Assembly: GCF_900099695.1 (NCBI RefSeq)
Contig: NZ_FNCY01000010.1
Coordinates: 84,706-148,705, forward strand
From: Propionivibrio dicarboxylicus
GTDB lineage: Bacteria > Pseudomonadota > Gammaproteobacteria > Burkholderiales > Rhodocyclaceae
DNA length: 64,000 nt
Direction of reading: 5' to 3'
Shown: positions 1 through 8,516 of the stretch, in pieces
Layout: each line of letters starts with the position of its first letter
Numbering within the stretch: the stretch's first letter is position 1
Translations under genes and position numbers: made by a program
The notes under the pieces: generated by a model
What the model was told of the DNA's origin: nothing
The model's database searches: none
What the model saw: only the letters and a program-made list of their open reading frames with translations

Positions 1-1490
1 AGCAGCGCGCACAAGGCCGGCGTCAGCGTCAGCGCGACGATGCCCGAGAGCGTCACGGAGATGGCCACCGTCACCGCGAACTGCTGATACAGCTTGCCGG
101 CGATGCCGCCGAGGAAGGCGACCGGGATGAAGACCGCGCAGAGTACGAGGACGATCGCCACGACCGCGCTCGACACCTCACGCATGGCTTCGATCGCCGC
201 CGCCTTGGGCGCCATTTTCTGCTCCCACATCAGGCGTTCGACGTTCTCCAGTACGACGATGGCGTCATCGACGACGATACCGATGGCCAACACCATCGCG
301 AATAAGGTCAGGGTGTTGATCGAAAAGCCGAAAATCCATAGCCCGGCGAAGGTGCCGATGAGCGAGACCGGTACGGCGACCAGCGGAATCAGCGTTGCCC
401 GCCAGTTTTGCAGGAAGACGAAGACGACCAGTGCCACCATGATCAGCGCTTCGACCAGCGTATGCACGACTTCGGTGATCGACGCCTGGACGAACTTGGT
501 GGTGTCGAACGGGAAAACGTGGTCCATGCCCGCCGGGAACTTCTCCTGAAGCTCGTCCATGCGGGTGCGGACACGCTTGGCGACCTCGAGCGCGTTGGCG
601 CCCGACTGCAGGAAGATGCCGATACCGATGACCGGCTTGCCGAGAAGTTGCGTGCTGGCGTCGTAGTTCTGGGCGCCGAGTTCGATGCGGGCGACGTCCT
701 TGAGGTAAAGGATGCCCTTCGGGCCTCCGGCGCGGACAACGATATTGCCGAATTCTTCAGGTGTCACCAGACGACCCTTGGCGGTGACCGTATAGACGAG
801 CTGCTGTCCCTGCGGGGCTGGGTCCTGGCCGATCTTGCCGGCGGCGTTCTGCTTGTTCTGCGCGGCGATGGCGGTGGCGACCTCGGTGGTCGTTACGCCA
901 AGCTGGGCCATGCGGTCAGGTTTGAGCCAGACGCGCATCGAATAGTCGCGTGCGCCGAAGATCTGCGCGTCGCCGACACCGGGGATACGCTTGATGTCGT
1001 CGAGGATGTTAACCAGCGCGTAGTTCGAGAGATAGAGCGTCGACAGGCTGTCGTCGGGCGAGCGGATCGCCGTCACCATCAGGATGTTGTTCGAGCGCTT
1101 GGCGACTGCCACGCCGTACTGGCGGACGACGTCAGGCAGGCGCGGTTCGGCGATCTTGACTCGGTTGTTGACGTTGACCGTCGCCATGTCGATGTTGGTG
1201 CCGACCTCGAACGACGCGGTAATCGTCAGCGTGCCGTTGGACTGCGCCGAAGAGTTGAAGTAGAGCAGGTTCTCGATGCCCGAGAGTTGCTCTTCGATCG
1301 GACCGGCAACGGTCTTTGCCAGCGTTTCGGCCGAGGCGCCCGGATAGGTTGCGGAAATGACCACCGTCGGCGGCGTGATCTCAGGGTACTGGGCGACCGG
1401 CAAGCCCAGCGACGCCATGATCCCGGCGATGACGATGACAATGGAGATAACCGATGCAAAGATCGGCCGATTGATGAAAAAACGAGACAT
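1..1490 (-). CDS. RND multidrug efflux permease, AcrB/MexB family (3' part cut by window edge)
   Basis: This is the inner-membrane proton/drug antiporter of a tripartite efflux pump (HAE1 family). The visible 496 codons begin MSRFFINRPIFA, the usual RND N-terminus with the first membrane helix. They run through the porter subdomains (GASAETLAKTV, ENLLYFNSS) to membrane segments 2-6. The motif GIVVDDAIVVLENVER carries the paired TM4 aspartates of the proton relay, and AFLGGIAGKLYQQFA follows. About half of the usual ~1040 residues lie beyond base 1. The ATG at 1490 lies 30 bases after the stop of the adaptor gene, so the two are co-transcribed in the order adaptor-permease. The outer-membrane channel gene, if linked, would lie outside the window. 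Substrates cannot be told from the sequence. Confidence 0.95.
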   Translation of the reverse strand, partial: MSRFFINRPIFASVISIVIVIAGIMASLGLPVAQYPEITPPTVVISATYPGASAETLAKTVAGPIEEQLSGIENLLYFNSSAQSNGTLTITASFEVGTNIDMATVNVNNRVKIAEPRLPDVVRQYGVAVAKRSNNILMVTAIRSPDDSLSTLYLSNYALVNILDDIKRIPGVGDAQIFGARDYSMRVWLKPDRMAQLGVTTTEVATAIAAQNKQNAAGKIGQDPAPQGQQLVYTVTAKGRLVTPEEFGNIVVRAGGPKGILYLKDVARIELGAQNYDASTQLLGKPVIGIGIFLQSGANALEVAKRVRTRMDELQEKFPAGMDHVFPFDTTKFVQASITEVVHTLVEALIMVALVVFVFLQNWRATLIPLVAVPVSLIGTFAGLWIFGFSINTLTLFAMVLAIGIVVDDAIVVLENVERLMWEQKMAPKAAAIEAMREVSSAVVAIVLVLCAVFIPVAFLGGIAGKLYQQFAVTVAISVTLSGIVALTLTPALCAL

Positions 1491-1520
1491 GATCGGATCG
1501 TTTCCCTTGTCTGGTGCGTC

Positions 1521-2723
1521 TTAGGGCTTGGCCGGAGCGGCGGCTTGCTTGGCGGCTTCCGGCGCTTGCGACTTGCCGTCTCCGCCGGCAGCCGGCGGCT
1601 GGCCTGCCGCGCCGGGGCCCTGGCCCTCTTGCGGACCGTGCGGAGCGACGGTGGCGCCGGGGCGCAGCTTCATCAGGTTATCGACAATGATCTTGTCGCC
1701 CGGCTGCAAGCCCTGCGTGACCACCCAGTCCTTGCCGCGCCATTCGGCCGTCTGCACGGGTTTTGGCATGACCTTGTTGTCGGGGCCGGCGACCATTACC
1801 AGCCGCGCCTGTTCGGTTTGCAGTACCGCTGCCTGCGGCACCAGATAGACCGAGTTGCGTTCACCGATATTGAGGCGGACACGCACGAATTGGCCGGGCA
1901 GCAACTGGCCATCCTTGTTGTCGAATTCAGCGCGCAGTTGCTGCGTGCCAAGTGTCGTATCGATCGTCGAGGCGAGGAAGTTGATCTTGCCGGGCTTCTC
2001 ATACACCTTTTCGTTCGGGAGCACGAGCTCGACGCTCTTGACCATGCCGGGTTTGAGTTGTCCGCCGGGAATGTCGGCAGTATCTGAGTCGGAGAGGCCG
2101 AAACGTACCCACATCGGATTCGTCTGGTACACCGAGGTCAATGCCACCGCGTCAGCCGTCGAGATCAGGTTGCCGTCGGATTTGTTGGCGCGCCCGGAAA
2201 CGCCCGAGACCGGGGCGGTGACGGTTGTCCAGGACAGGTTGAGTTGTGCCTGTTGCAGCGTCGCCTGGGCGATCGCGTTGGCCGAGACGGCGTCGTCGTA
2301 TTCTTTTTGGCTGATCGCCTGCTTGGTCCACAGCCCCTTGAGACGCGCCTCTTCACGCGCGGTCTGGTCGGCACGCGCCTTGGCTTCGGCGAGCGAATTC
2401 TCGTAGGGCGCGCGGTCGATCTGGAACAGGGGTTGCCCGGCTTTGACGACGGTACCTTCTTCATAGAGACGCTTGACCAGAATGCCGCCGACACGGGCAC
2501 GCACTTCAGTCTCCTTGGCACCTTCGGTTTGGGCCATCAGCTCGATCGTGGTCGGCAGGCTCGTCGGTTGCACCTCCTGGACGGTGACCGGCAAGGGCGG
2601 CATCGCGGCCGCTTGCTTCGGTGCGTTGTCGCGCGAACAGGCGGCCGTCAGCACCGAAACGATGGCAAGGGTAGCAAGCATGAGGCGCTGACGGGCAGGG
2701 CCGGAAGAGAGTGAGCGCGGCAT
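1521..2723 (-). CDS. RND efflux periplasmic adaptor lipoprotein (AcrA/MexA family)
   Basis: This 400-residue membrane fusion protein bridges the RND pump to an outer-membrane channel. It has a lipoprotein signal ending in LTAAC, then a barrel-sandwich half (EVRARVGGILVKRLYEEG, LFQIDRAPYE), an alpha-hairpin (about residues 100-170) and the second lipoyl half (VTAPVSGVSGRANKSDGN). Beta-barrel and membrane-proximal domains follow. The C-terminus is a low-complexity Gly/Pro/Ala/Lys tail. The ATG at 2723 is the first gene start downstream of the AcrR-like palindrome at 2756-2775, which probably controls the operon. Family assignment is firm; substrate range is unknown. Confidence 0.95.
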   Translation of the reverse strand: MPRSLSSGPARQRLMLATLAIVSVLTAACSRDNAPKQAAAMPPLPVTVQEVQPTSLPTTIELMAQTEGAKETEVRARVGGILVKRLYEEGTVVKAGQPLFQIDRAPYENSLAEAKARADQTAREEARLKGLWTKQAISQKEYDDAVSANAIAQATLQQAQLNLSWTTVTAPVSGVSGRANKSDGNLISTADAVALTSVYQTNPMWVRFGLSDSDTADIPGGQLKPGMVKSVELVLPNEKVYEKPGKINFLASTIDTTLGTQQLRAEFDNKDGQLLPGQFVRVRLNIGERNSVYLVPQAAVLQTEQARLVMVAGPDNKVMPKPVQTAEWRGKDWVVTQGLQPGDKIIVDNLMKLRPGATVAPHGPQEGQGPGAAGQPPAAGGDGKSQAPEAAKQAAAPAKP

Positions 2724-2755
2724 TGGGAGTTCTCCGAACGTGAATGGCGCTATTA

Positions 2756-2775
2756 TACATACATTGATGTATGTA
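2756..2775. promoter_or_regulatory. AcrR/TtgR-like operator palindrome upstream of the RND operon
   Basis: TACATACAT and ATGTATGTA form perfect 9-base arms around a TG spacer, 33 bases upstream of the adaptor start. The arms are the same as the half-sites known for E. coli AcrR and close to those of other TetR-family efflux repressors. AT-rich sequence around it would suit an overlapping promoter. No TetR-type regulator gene lies beside it in the window, so the repressor would be encoded elsewhere. Confidence 0.75.
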
Positions 2776-2950
2776 AATATTGCAAATTGTTACGGGATGG
2801 GTGTCCGTCGCAATTGCACCGGGGCGGAACTTAGGATCAGGCAGTCAAGTCGTACAGACTGACAAAGAGGGCGCCAGGTTCCGCCCAGAAAGCCTAACTG
2901 GCGTATCATCCGGCTTCTTCTGACCCATTGCCAAGGTACTTTCGAATCCC

Positions 2951-3322
2951 ATGACCACGACTGCTCTGATCCTGTTTGCTCACGGCGCCCGTCACCCCGA
3001 ATGGGCTGAAACGCTGAATCGGCTCTGTCGGGCGGTGCGCGCGCGTTTGTCCGATGCGCGCGTCGAACCGGCCTATCTCGAATTTATGGCACCGAGCCTG
3101 GAAGACTGTGCCGCCGGGTTGATTGCCGAGGGCTTTCGGCGCATCGTCGTGATTCCGATGTTCCTGGCCCAAGGGGGGCACCTCAAGGAAGACTTGCCAA
3201 AAATCCTGGCCGCTCTGCGTGAGGCGCATCCGCAGGTTGGTTTCGAATTGACCGGTCCGATCGGCGAGGCCGAAGCCGTCGTCCAGGCGATGGCTGCGCA
3301 TGTGGTGACGCTGGCTGATTGA
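2951..3322 (+). CDS. cbiX: CbiX/SirB-type small chelatase
   Basis: This 123-residue single-domain chelatase belongs to the CbiX-small family, which inserts Co2+ or Fe2+ into sirohydrochlorin on the cobalamin, siroheme or related tetrapyrrole routes. LILFAHGARHPEW near the N-terminus carries the first metal-binding His and GGHLKEDLP (about residues 77-85) the second. The length fits the short ancestral form, which acts as a homodimer. It is a lone gene between the divergent RND operon and a convergent gene. No other tetrapyrrole genes are near, so the choice of metal stays open. Confidence 0.85.
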   Translation: MTTTALILFAHGARHPEWAETLNRLCRAVRARLSDARVEPAYLEFMAPSLEDCAAGLIAEGFRRIVVIPMFLAQGGHLKEDLPKILAALREAHPQVGFELTGPIGEAEAVVQAMAAHVVTLAD

Positions 3323-3379
3323 ATTCTTGACGATCGACTGACGCCGCCGGATGCGGCAGTTTAAAGGTCGGGCCTGCGC

Positions 3380-4126
3380 CTAAAAGACCAGTCGGTCGCC
3401 AGAGAGCTTTCCGGCGGCCTTGAGGCGCGGAACAACCTGAAGCAGATCGAGGCCCATCGTGCTCTTGATGTGTTCTGCACGTTCGGCGAGTTCGGCGGCG
3501 GGGACCTCGACGAGGTCGTCGCCGGCGCCGAAGGCGATCGTGTTGCCGCTGTCGCACGAAGGGAAAATCAACGCACGCTGTTCGAATGCCGTCGCGATCC
3601 GCTCGGCACTGGCGGCAAACCCGCGACTGCGTCCCAGCAGGTTGACCGACATCAGGCCTGAACTACTGAGCCGCGCGCGACAGGCTTGGTAAAACGGCAG
3701 CGTGTCGAGGATTCCGGCACGCCCGTTCTTGTCGAAACCGTCGACAAAAATGGCGTCGAATTTTTTCCCGGACTGGCGCATGAAGTCGGCGCCGTCGCCG
3801 ATGACGATATGGATGCGTTCCGGATCGTCGGGAAGATTGAAATGCAGGCGCGCGACGATCTCGACCTGCGGGTCGATCTCGACCACCGTGATGTGCGTGT
3901 CCGGTAGTTGGTGGTAAATGAACTTGACGAGCGAGCCAGCGCCGAGTCCCACCAGCAGGGCATTGCGCGGCCAGGGCGCGTCACGCAGCAGCAGGCAGGC
4001 CATCATGTCGCGGCTGTAGGAAAGCTCCAGCGCGTTCGGCTTTCGGATGCGCATCGCCCCCTGTATCCAGTCGGCACTGAAGTGCAGGTAACGAACGCCG
4101 GATTTTTCACTGACCTCGATGGACAT
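3380..4126 (-). CDS. Spermidine/spermine synthase-fold methyltransferase-like protein
   Basis: This 248-residue protein has the Rossmann fold of the spermidine synthase family. The nucleotide-binding loop is LLVGLGAGSLVKF, the acidic strand end is VVEIDPQVEIVAR, and IGDGADFMRQ and DAIFVDGFD follow. The N-terminal beta domain of true polyamine synthases is short here, and no speD or polyamine gene lies beside it. A generic fused-MFS/spermidine-synthase-like role is as likely as aminopropyl transfer. The start MSIEVSEKSG was chosen because the open frame further upstream has no SD sequence and an unlikely composition. Family assignment is good; function is not proven. Confidence 0.8.
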   Translation of the reverse strand: MSIEVSEKSGVRYLHFSADWIQGAMRIRKPNALELSYSRDMMACLLLRDAPWPRNALLVGLGAGSLVKFIYHQLPDTHITVVEIDPQVEIVARLHFNLPDDPERIHIVIGDGADFMRQSGKKFDAIFVDGFDKNGRAGILDTLPFYQACRARLSSSGLMSVNLLGRSRGFAASAERIATAFEQRALIFPSCDSGNTIAFGAGDDLVEVPAAELAERAEHIKSTMGLDLLQVVPRLKAAGKLSGDRLVF

Positions 4127-4267
4127 GGGGCTTGCAGATGGATTGCCGATGGGCCGGCATGATAACGCATCGATCCGCAAACGGGGAGTCCGACGGCTCT
4201 TGTCGTCTGCATCATCGTCGCTGAAGACGGCCGAATCCTGTCGCAGAGAGAATGAACGTGTAGAACC

Positions 4268-4281
4268 GTGATTTATGTCAC
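4268..4281. promoter_or_regulatory. CRP-family-like dyad (GTGA-N6-TCAC) upstream of the type I secretion genes
   Basis: GTGATTTATGTCAC is a perfect dyad matching the inner core of the CRP site (TGTGA-N6-TCACA). It lies about 130 bases before the ABC transporter start, in the 286-base gap between divergent genes. The gap has no other clear signal apart from an AT-rich stretch near 4320-4350 that could hold the promoter. Assignment to CRP rather than another family member is inference. Confidence 0.45.
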
Positions 4282-4412
4282 AGCCCTTTTTCCGTTTGCG
4301 GCGTATAAGGGCATTGTCATACGGTGTCATGTTGTTCATGAAATAAAAACGATAACAGCTGGTGCATTGTTGCCGCTGGGGCAAAAAGGTCTGTTCCGCG
4401 AACGGGGGAGCG

Positions 4413-6587
4413 ATGGCAATCAACGACGCTGCGATAGAGGGGGTGGCGGAAGTCCTGGAAGAGGAAGACCAGTCGTGCCTGCAATGCTTGGTGATCATGG
4501 CAAGGCTGCACGGCATCGCCGCCGATATCGAACAGATCCGGCACGAATTTTCGGCCAGTGGCGTTGACCTGGGTCCAGAGCAGTTGCTGCTCGCAGCAAA
4601 AAAGCTCGGTCTGATCGCCAAACGTACGCAGGTCGATATGACGCGTCTCCAATCGACGCCGATGCCCGCCATCGGGTTGGCCAACGATGGCCGCTATTTC
4701 ATTTTGGCGCGTGTCGAGACGGTCGGTAGCCAGATGCGTGTACTGATACAACATCCGGCGATGCCGAGACCGGAATTTCTCAGTGCTGAGGCTCTGCGCG
4801 AAATCTGGTTTGGCGATGCATTCTTGTTTACCTCGCGCGCTTCGTTGGCGGGCGAGTTCGCCCGGTTTGATTTCAGCTGGTTTATTCCGGCCATCGTCAA
4901 GTACCGTCGCCTGCTTGGCGAAGTTCTGCTCGTTTCGCTGGCGATTCAATTGTTCGCGCTGGTCACGCCCTTGTTCTTTCAGGTGGTCATGGACAAGGTG
5001 CTCGTGCACCGTGGATTTGCGACGCTCGATGTCATTGCTATAGCGTTTCTCGTCGTCGTGATATTCGAAGTCAGTTTGACCGGACTGCGCAGCTATGTGT
5101 TCGCCCACACCAGCAGTCGCATTGACGTTGAGCTTGGCGCCCGTCTCTTTCGCCATCTGCTTGGTTTGCCCATTGCCTATTTCCAGGCGCGACGCGTCGG
5201 CGATTCGGTGGCCCGCGTCCGCGAACTCGAAAACATTCGTTCGTTCCTGACCGGCAATGCCATCACGCTGGTGCTGGATATCGCGTTCTCGATCATCTTT
5301 ATTGCCGTCATGCTTTTTTATAGCGGCGTTCTGACGTTGATCGTCGTCTTGTCGATTCCATGCTATGTCATTATTTCCGTGGTTGTGACGCCGATCCTGC
5401 GGAGACGGCTCGACGAAAAGTTTGCGCGAGGCGCAGAAAATCAAGCCTTTCTGGTTGAGACGGTCAGCGGGGTTGATACGGTCAAGTCGATGGCGGTGGA
5501 GCCACACTGGACACGGAAGTGGGACAAGCAACTGGCGGCCTATGTCGCTGCGGGATTTCGTACTGCGTCGCTGGGTATTTTCGCCAACAGCGGCGTTTCT
5601 CTGATCGGCAAGCTGGTGACCGTGGCGACGATGTGGTTCGGTGCGCGCCTTGTCATCGGCGGTGAGCTTTCGGTCGGCCAGTTGGTCGCGTTCAATATGT
5701 TGTCCGGACAAGTGTCCGGACCGATCATGCGTCTGGCTCAAATGTGGACGGATTTCCAGCAGGTTGGGGTGTCGATGCAGCGTCTTGGCGATATCCTCAA
5801 TACGCGCGGCGAAATTGTCGGGCAAAAAGCGACCTTGCCCGAACTCGACGGGAAAATTGAGTTTTCCGAAGTCTATTTTCGCTATCGCCCCGACGGACAG
5901 GATGTCTTGCGCAATATCTCGATTGTCATTCATCCCGGCGAGATCATCGGCATTGTCGGGCGATCCGGATCGGGGAAGAGCACTCTGACACGCCTCGTTC
6001 AGCGGATGTACATCCCCGATCGCGGGCGCGTATTTATCGATGATGTCGATCTTTCCGTGACAGATCCGTCATCGTTGCGCCGGCAGGTGGGTGTCGTGCT
6101 TCAGGAGAACGTGCTGTTTAACGGTTCGATCCGCGAAAACATTGCGCTTGTCAGTCCCGGTGCGCCTATTGATGAGGTGATTCGGGCGGCCAAGCTTGCC
6201 GGGGCGCATGAGTTTGTCTCGGAGTTTCCCGACGGGTATGACACGATTGTTGGTGAGCATGGTACTGGGCTGTCCGGAGGGCAGCGTCAGCGCATAGCGA
6301 TTGCACGGGCGCTGATGCGCGATCCGAAAATTCTGATTTTCGACGAAGCGACGAGTGCGCTCGATTATGAGTCCGAACGCATCGTGCAGCAAAACATGCG
6401 GCTCATGTGCCAAGGTCGAACCGTCATCGTCATTGCCCACCGACTCTCGGCGATTCGAGATGCGCATCGGATTCTCGTCATGGATCAAGGCGCGATCGTC
6501 GAGCAAGGCTCTCATCGTGATCTCATGTCGACGCCCGATGGCCTGTATGCCTATCTGTACGGATTGCAGCATGGAGACAGCACATGA
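4413..6587 (+). CDS. Type I secretion ABC transporter (HlyB type) with degenerate C39 domain
   Basis: This 724-residue fused permease/ATPase exports a protein or peptide across the inner membrane. Residues 1 to about 140 form a C39 peptidase-like domain. At the catalytic position the usual DCGxxC is replaced by DQSCLQC, and the usual G-H dyad region reads DGRYFIL, so the Cys/His pair looks lost, as in HlyB-type transporters. The membrane domain spans about 150-440. The ATPase has Walker A GRSGSGKST near 516, the LSGGQRQR signature near 620 and Walker B ILIFDEATSALD near 643. The ATG at 4413 follows a GGGGGAG SD; the frame is open further upstream but has no SD there. It overlaps the HlyD gene by ATGA. 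No outer-membrane TolC or RTX substrate gene is adjacent. Confidence 0.92.
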   Translation: MAINDAAIEGVAEVLEEEDQSCLQCLVIMARLHGIAADIEQIRHEFSASGVDLGPEQLLLAAKKLGLIAKRTQVDMTRLQSTPMPAIGLANDGRYFILARVETVGSQMRVLIQHPAMPRPEFLSAEALREIWFGDAFLFTSRASLAGEFARFDFSWFIPAIVKYRRLLGEVLLVSLAIQLFALVTPLFFQVVMDKVLVHRGFATLDVIAIAFLVVVIFEVSLTGLRSYVFAHTSSRIDVELGARLFRHLLGLPIAYFQARRVGDSVARVRELENIRSFLTGNAITLVLDIAFSIIFIAVMLFYSGVLTLIVVLSIPCYVIISVVVTPILRRRLDEKFARGAENQAFLVETVSGVDTVKSMAVEPHWTRKWDKQLAAYVAAGFRTASLGIFANSGVSLIGKLVTVATMWFGARLVIGGELSVGQLVAFNMLSGQVSGPIMRLAQMWTDFQQVGVSMQRLGDILNTRGEIVGQKATLPELDGKIEFSEVYFRYRPDGQDVLRNISIVIHPGEIIGIVGRSGSGKSTLTRLVQRMYIPDRGRVFIDDVDLSVTDPSSLRRQVGVVLQENVLFNGSIRENIALVSPGAPIDEVIRAAKLAGAHEFVSEFPDGYDTIVGEHGTGLSGGQRQRIAIARALMRDPKILIFDEATSALDYESERIVQQNMRLMCQGRTVIVIAHRLSAIRDAHRILVMDQGAIVEQGSHRDLMSTPDGLYAYLYGLQHGDST

Positions 6588-8089
6588 GCGAGCTGACAGC
6601 CAATGCATTAAGCATGATTACGGGTTTGTTGAAGCGAGGTGTTTCGCCTTTCCTCCACGGCGGTCGAGTGCGCGTATTCCTGTCTGCCTTCGGCGATTTG
6701 CTCGCGCGATATTCCGCGATTTTCAAGGAGACATGGCGCGTCCGGGACTCGCTTGGCGGCGAAAGGTTCACTCCGTTCGAGGCCCAGTTCTTGCCTGCCG
6801 CGCTGTCCTTGCAGGAGACGCCGCCATCCCCGGCGCCCCGGATTGCGATGCGCCTCATCATTGCGTTCGGGTTGCTGGCGATCGTTTGGTCCGTAGTTGG
6901 CAAGCTTGAGATCGTCGCGACGGCGCAGGGAAAGATCTTACTCAGGGAGGGGACCAAGGCGATTCAGCCCATCGAGACGTCGGTGGTTCGTGCCATCCAT
7001 GTGCTCGAGGGCGCAAAGGTCCAGCGCGGGCAAGTCCTGGTTGAACTCGATACTACGTCAACCGGTGCGGATCTGGCCCGTACTGCCAGCGATTTGCTCA
7101 GTGCCCGATTGCAACTGGCTAAAGCTGAAGCCTTGCAAAAGGCGATTGCCAAAGGTGTGCTGCCGCCTTTGTCGATCAAAGGCGCGGTTCCGCATGAGCG
7201 ATTGAATGAAGTGACGCTGCAGACCGAAGGACAGTTTGCGGAGTTCAAGGCCAAGTTAACGCGCTCGGAGTCTGAGATCGCGCGCCGTGAGGCGGAGTTG
7301 ATCACGACAGCGGCAATCATCAATAAGCTTGAGCAGACCTCGCCCTTGGTCAACAAACGTGCATCGGATTTTGGGCAGCTTGTCCAGCAAGGTTTCGTAT
7401 CGCAGCATTCCTTTCTGGAGAAAGAGCAGTCGAGGATAGAGCTTGAGGGGGATCTTGAAAGCCAGCGCAGCCGCCTTCGGGAAACGCAAGCATCCTTGAG
7501 CGAGACGCGATGGCAGCGGGCCAATATCATCGCCGAATTCCGGCGTACTGTCCTGGATAGCGCGACCGAACAAATACAGAAGATCGCAGCGCTGGAACAG
7601 GAGTACCTGAAGGCGGATAACAAGAATCATCTGATGCGCCTGGTAGCGCCGGTCGATGGTCAAGTCCAACAACTGGCCGTGCATACGGTCGGCGGCGTCG
7701 TTACCCCCGCTCAGGTTCTGATGAATATCGTGCCGCCCGATCGGGAAATAGAGGTCGAGGCAATGGTCGAGAATCGGGATATCGGTTTTGTCCGTGTCGA
7801 TCAATTGGCCGAGGTCAAGTTCGATACCTTCTTGTACACCAAGTACGGCACGGTTCCTGCGCATGTGGTGTCGGTGTCGCGTGACGCGATTGCCGATGAG
7901 AAGAAAGGCTTGCTGTTTTCGTCGCGTATCCGCCTGGATCGTTCCTTCATCGATGTCGATGGGGTTCAGGTCGGGTTTACGCCGGGGATGTCGGTGGTTG
8001 TCGAGATCAAGACCGGCATGCGCCGTGTCATCGAGTATTTCTTGAGTCCGTTGCTTCAATACAAACGAGAAAGCCTGCGGGAGCGATAA
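6584..8089 (+). CDS. HlyD-family type I secretion adaptor
   Basis: This 501-residue membrane fusion protein pairs with the ABC transporter upstream; the start overlaps its stop in ATGA. It has a cytoplasmic N-terminal tail of about 85 residues, one membrane helix (IIAFGLLAIVWSVVG, about 90-105) and a split lipoyl domain (IQPIETSVVRAIHVLEG; LMRLVAPVDGQVQQLAVHT). A long periplasmic coiled coil covers about 140-340 and a C-terminal beta-barrel domain follows. The long tail and extended coiled coil are typical of HlyD rather than of RND adaptors. Base composition appears lower in GC than the flanking housekeeping genes, judged by eye. Confidence 0.92.
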   Translation: MSELTANALSMITGLLKRGVSPFLHGGRVRVFLSAFGDLLARYSAIFKETWRVRDSLGGERFTPFEAQFLPAALSLQETPPSPAPRIAMRLIIAFGLLAIVWSVVGKLEIVATAQGKILLREGTKAIQPIETSVVRAIHVLEGAKVQRGQVLVELDTTSTGADLARTASDLLSARLQLAKAEALQKAIAKGVLPPLSIKGAVPHERLNEVTLQTEGQFAEFKAKLTRSESEIARREAELITTAAIINKLEQTSPLVNKRASDFGQLVQQGFVSQHSFLEKEQSRIELEGDLESQRSRLRETQASLSETRWQRANIIAEFRRTVLDSATEQIQKIAALEQEYLKADNKNHLMRLVAPVDGQVQQLAVHTVGGVVTPAQVLMNIVPPDREIEVEAMVENRDIGFVRVDQLAEVKFDTFLYTKYGTVPAHVVSVSRDAIADEKKGLLFSSRIRLDRSFIDVDGVQVGFTPGMSVVVEIKTGMRRVIEYFLSPLLQYKRESLRER

Positions 8090-8199
8090 ATCAATAAGCG
8101 TAAGCGCAGGCTCGCGGGAAGGGGCCTGACCTTGTGCGCCGCTGGCTGGTGAATGCGCCCGGGGGCGTCATGGCCTAGTAAGAGGTGTTGGGAGCCTGT

Positions 8200-8454
8200 A
8201 TGAAGGATGTCGTACTTCACGATGATGATTGCATCGAGACAGTGTTGCCGATCATCGGTGAAGCCATGGAGAATGGCGAGATATGCCGGATCAGCAACAT
8301 CGAGCGTCTTGGGCTGCGGTCGATCGCGGCCCTGGTTCGGCTGACCTCGTCCTCCGGCTTCTTCGACGTGAAATCCGGAAAAGTTCTTCGGCCTAATCCT
8401 GGTTTTGGATTGGTTGGGGTCGATGAATTCGGCGCAGTATGGGCTCTGGGCTGA
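8200..8454 (+). CDS. Small protein of unknown function downstream of the T1SS genes
   Basis: This is an 84-residue product starting MKDVVLHDDDC, with GGAG five bases before the ATG at 8200. I do not recognise the family. The first 20 residues are acidic. A central stretch, NIERLGLRSIAALVRLTSS, could form an amphipathic helix, and the C-terminus is Gly- and Phe-rich. There is no signal peptide, double-glycine leader or RTX nonapeptide. It follows hlyD by 110 bases on the same strand and ends 62 bases from the convergent CHAT gene. It could be a regulator, a chaperone or the cargo of the transporter; nothing in the sequence decides this. Confidence 0.6.
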   Translation: MKDVVLHDDDCIETVLPIIGEAMENGEICRISNIERLGLRSIAALVRLTSSSGFFDVKSGKVLRPNPGFGLVGVDEFGAVWALG

Positions 8455-8516
8455 CATCAAGCGGATACGGCCCGGATCACGCGTGAGGCCTGCGTGCAGG
8501 AGCGCTGGCGGGTGAT

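Noticed and set aside
408..2087. Long plus-strand open frame of 559 codons
   Set aside because: It is antisense to the RND pump and adaptor, is Arg/Asp-rich without family features, and the minus frames match known proteins along their length.
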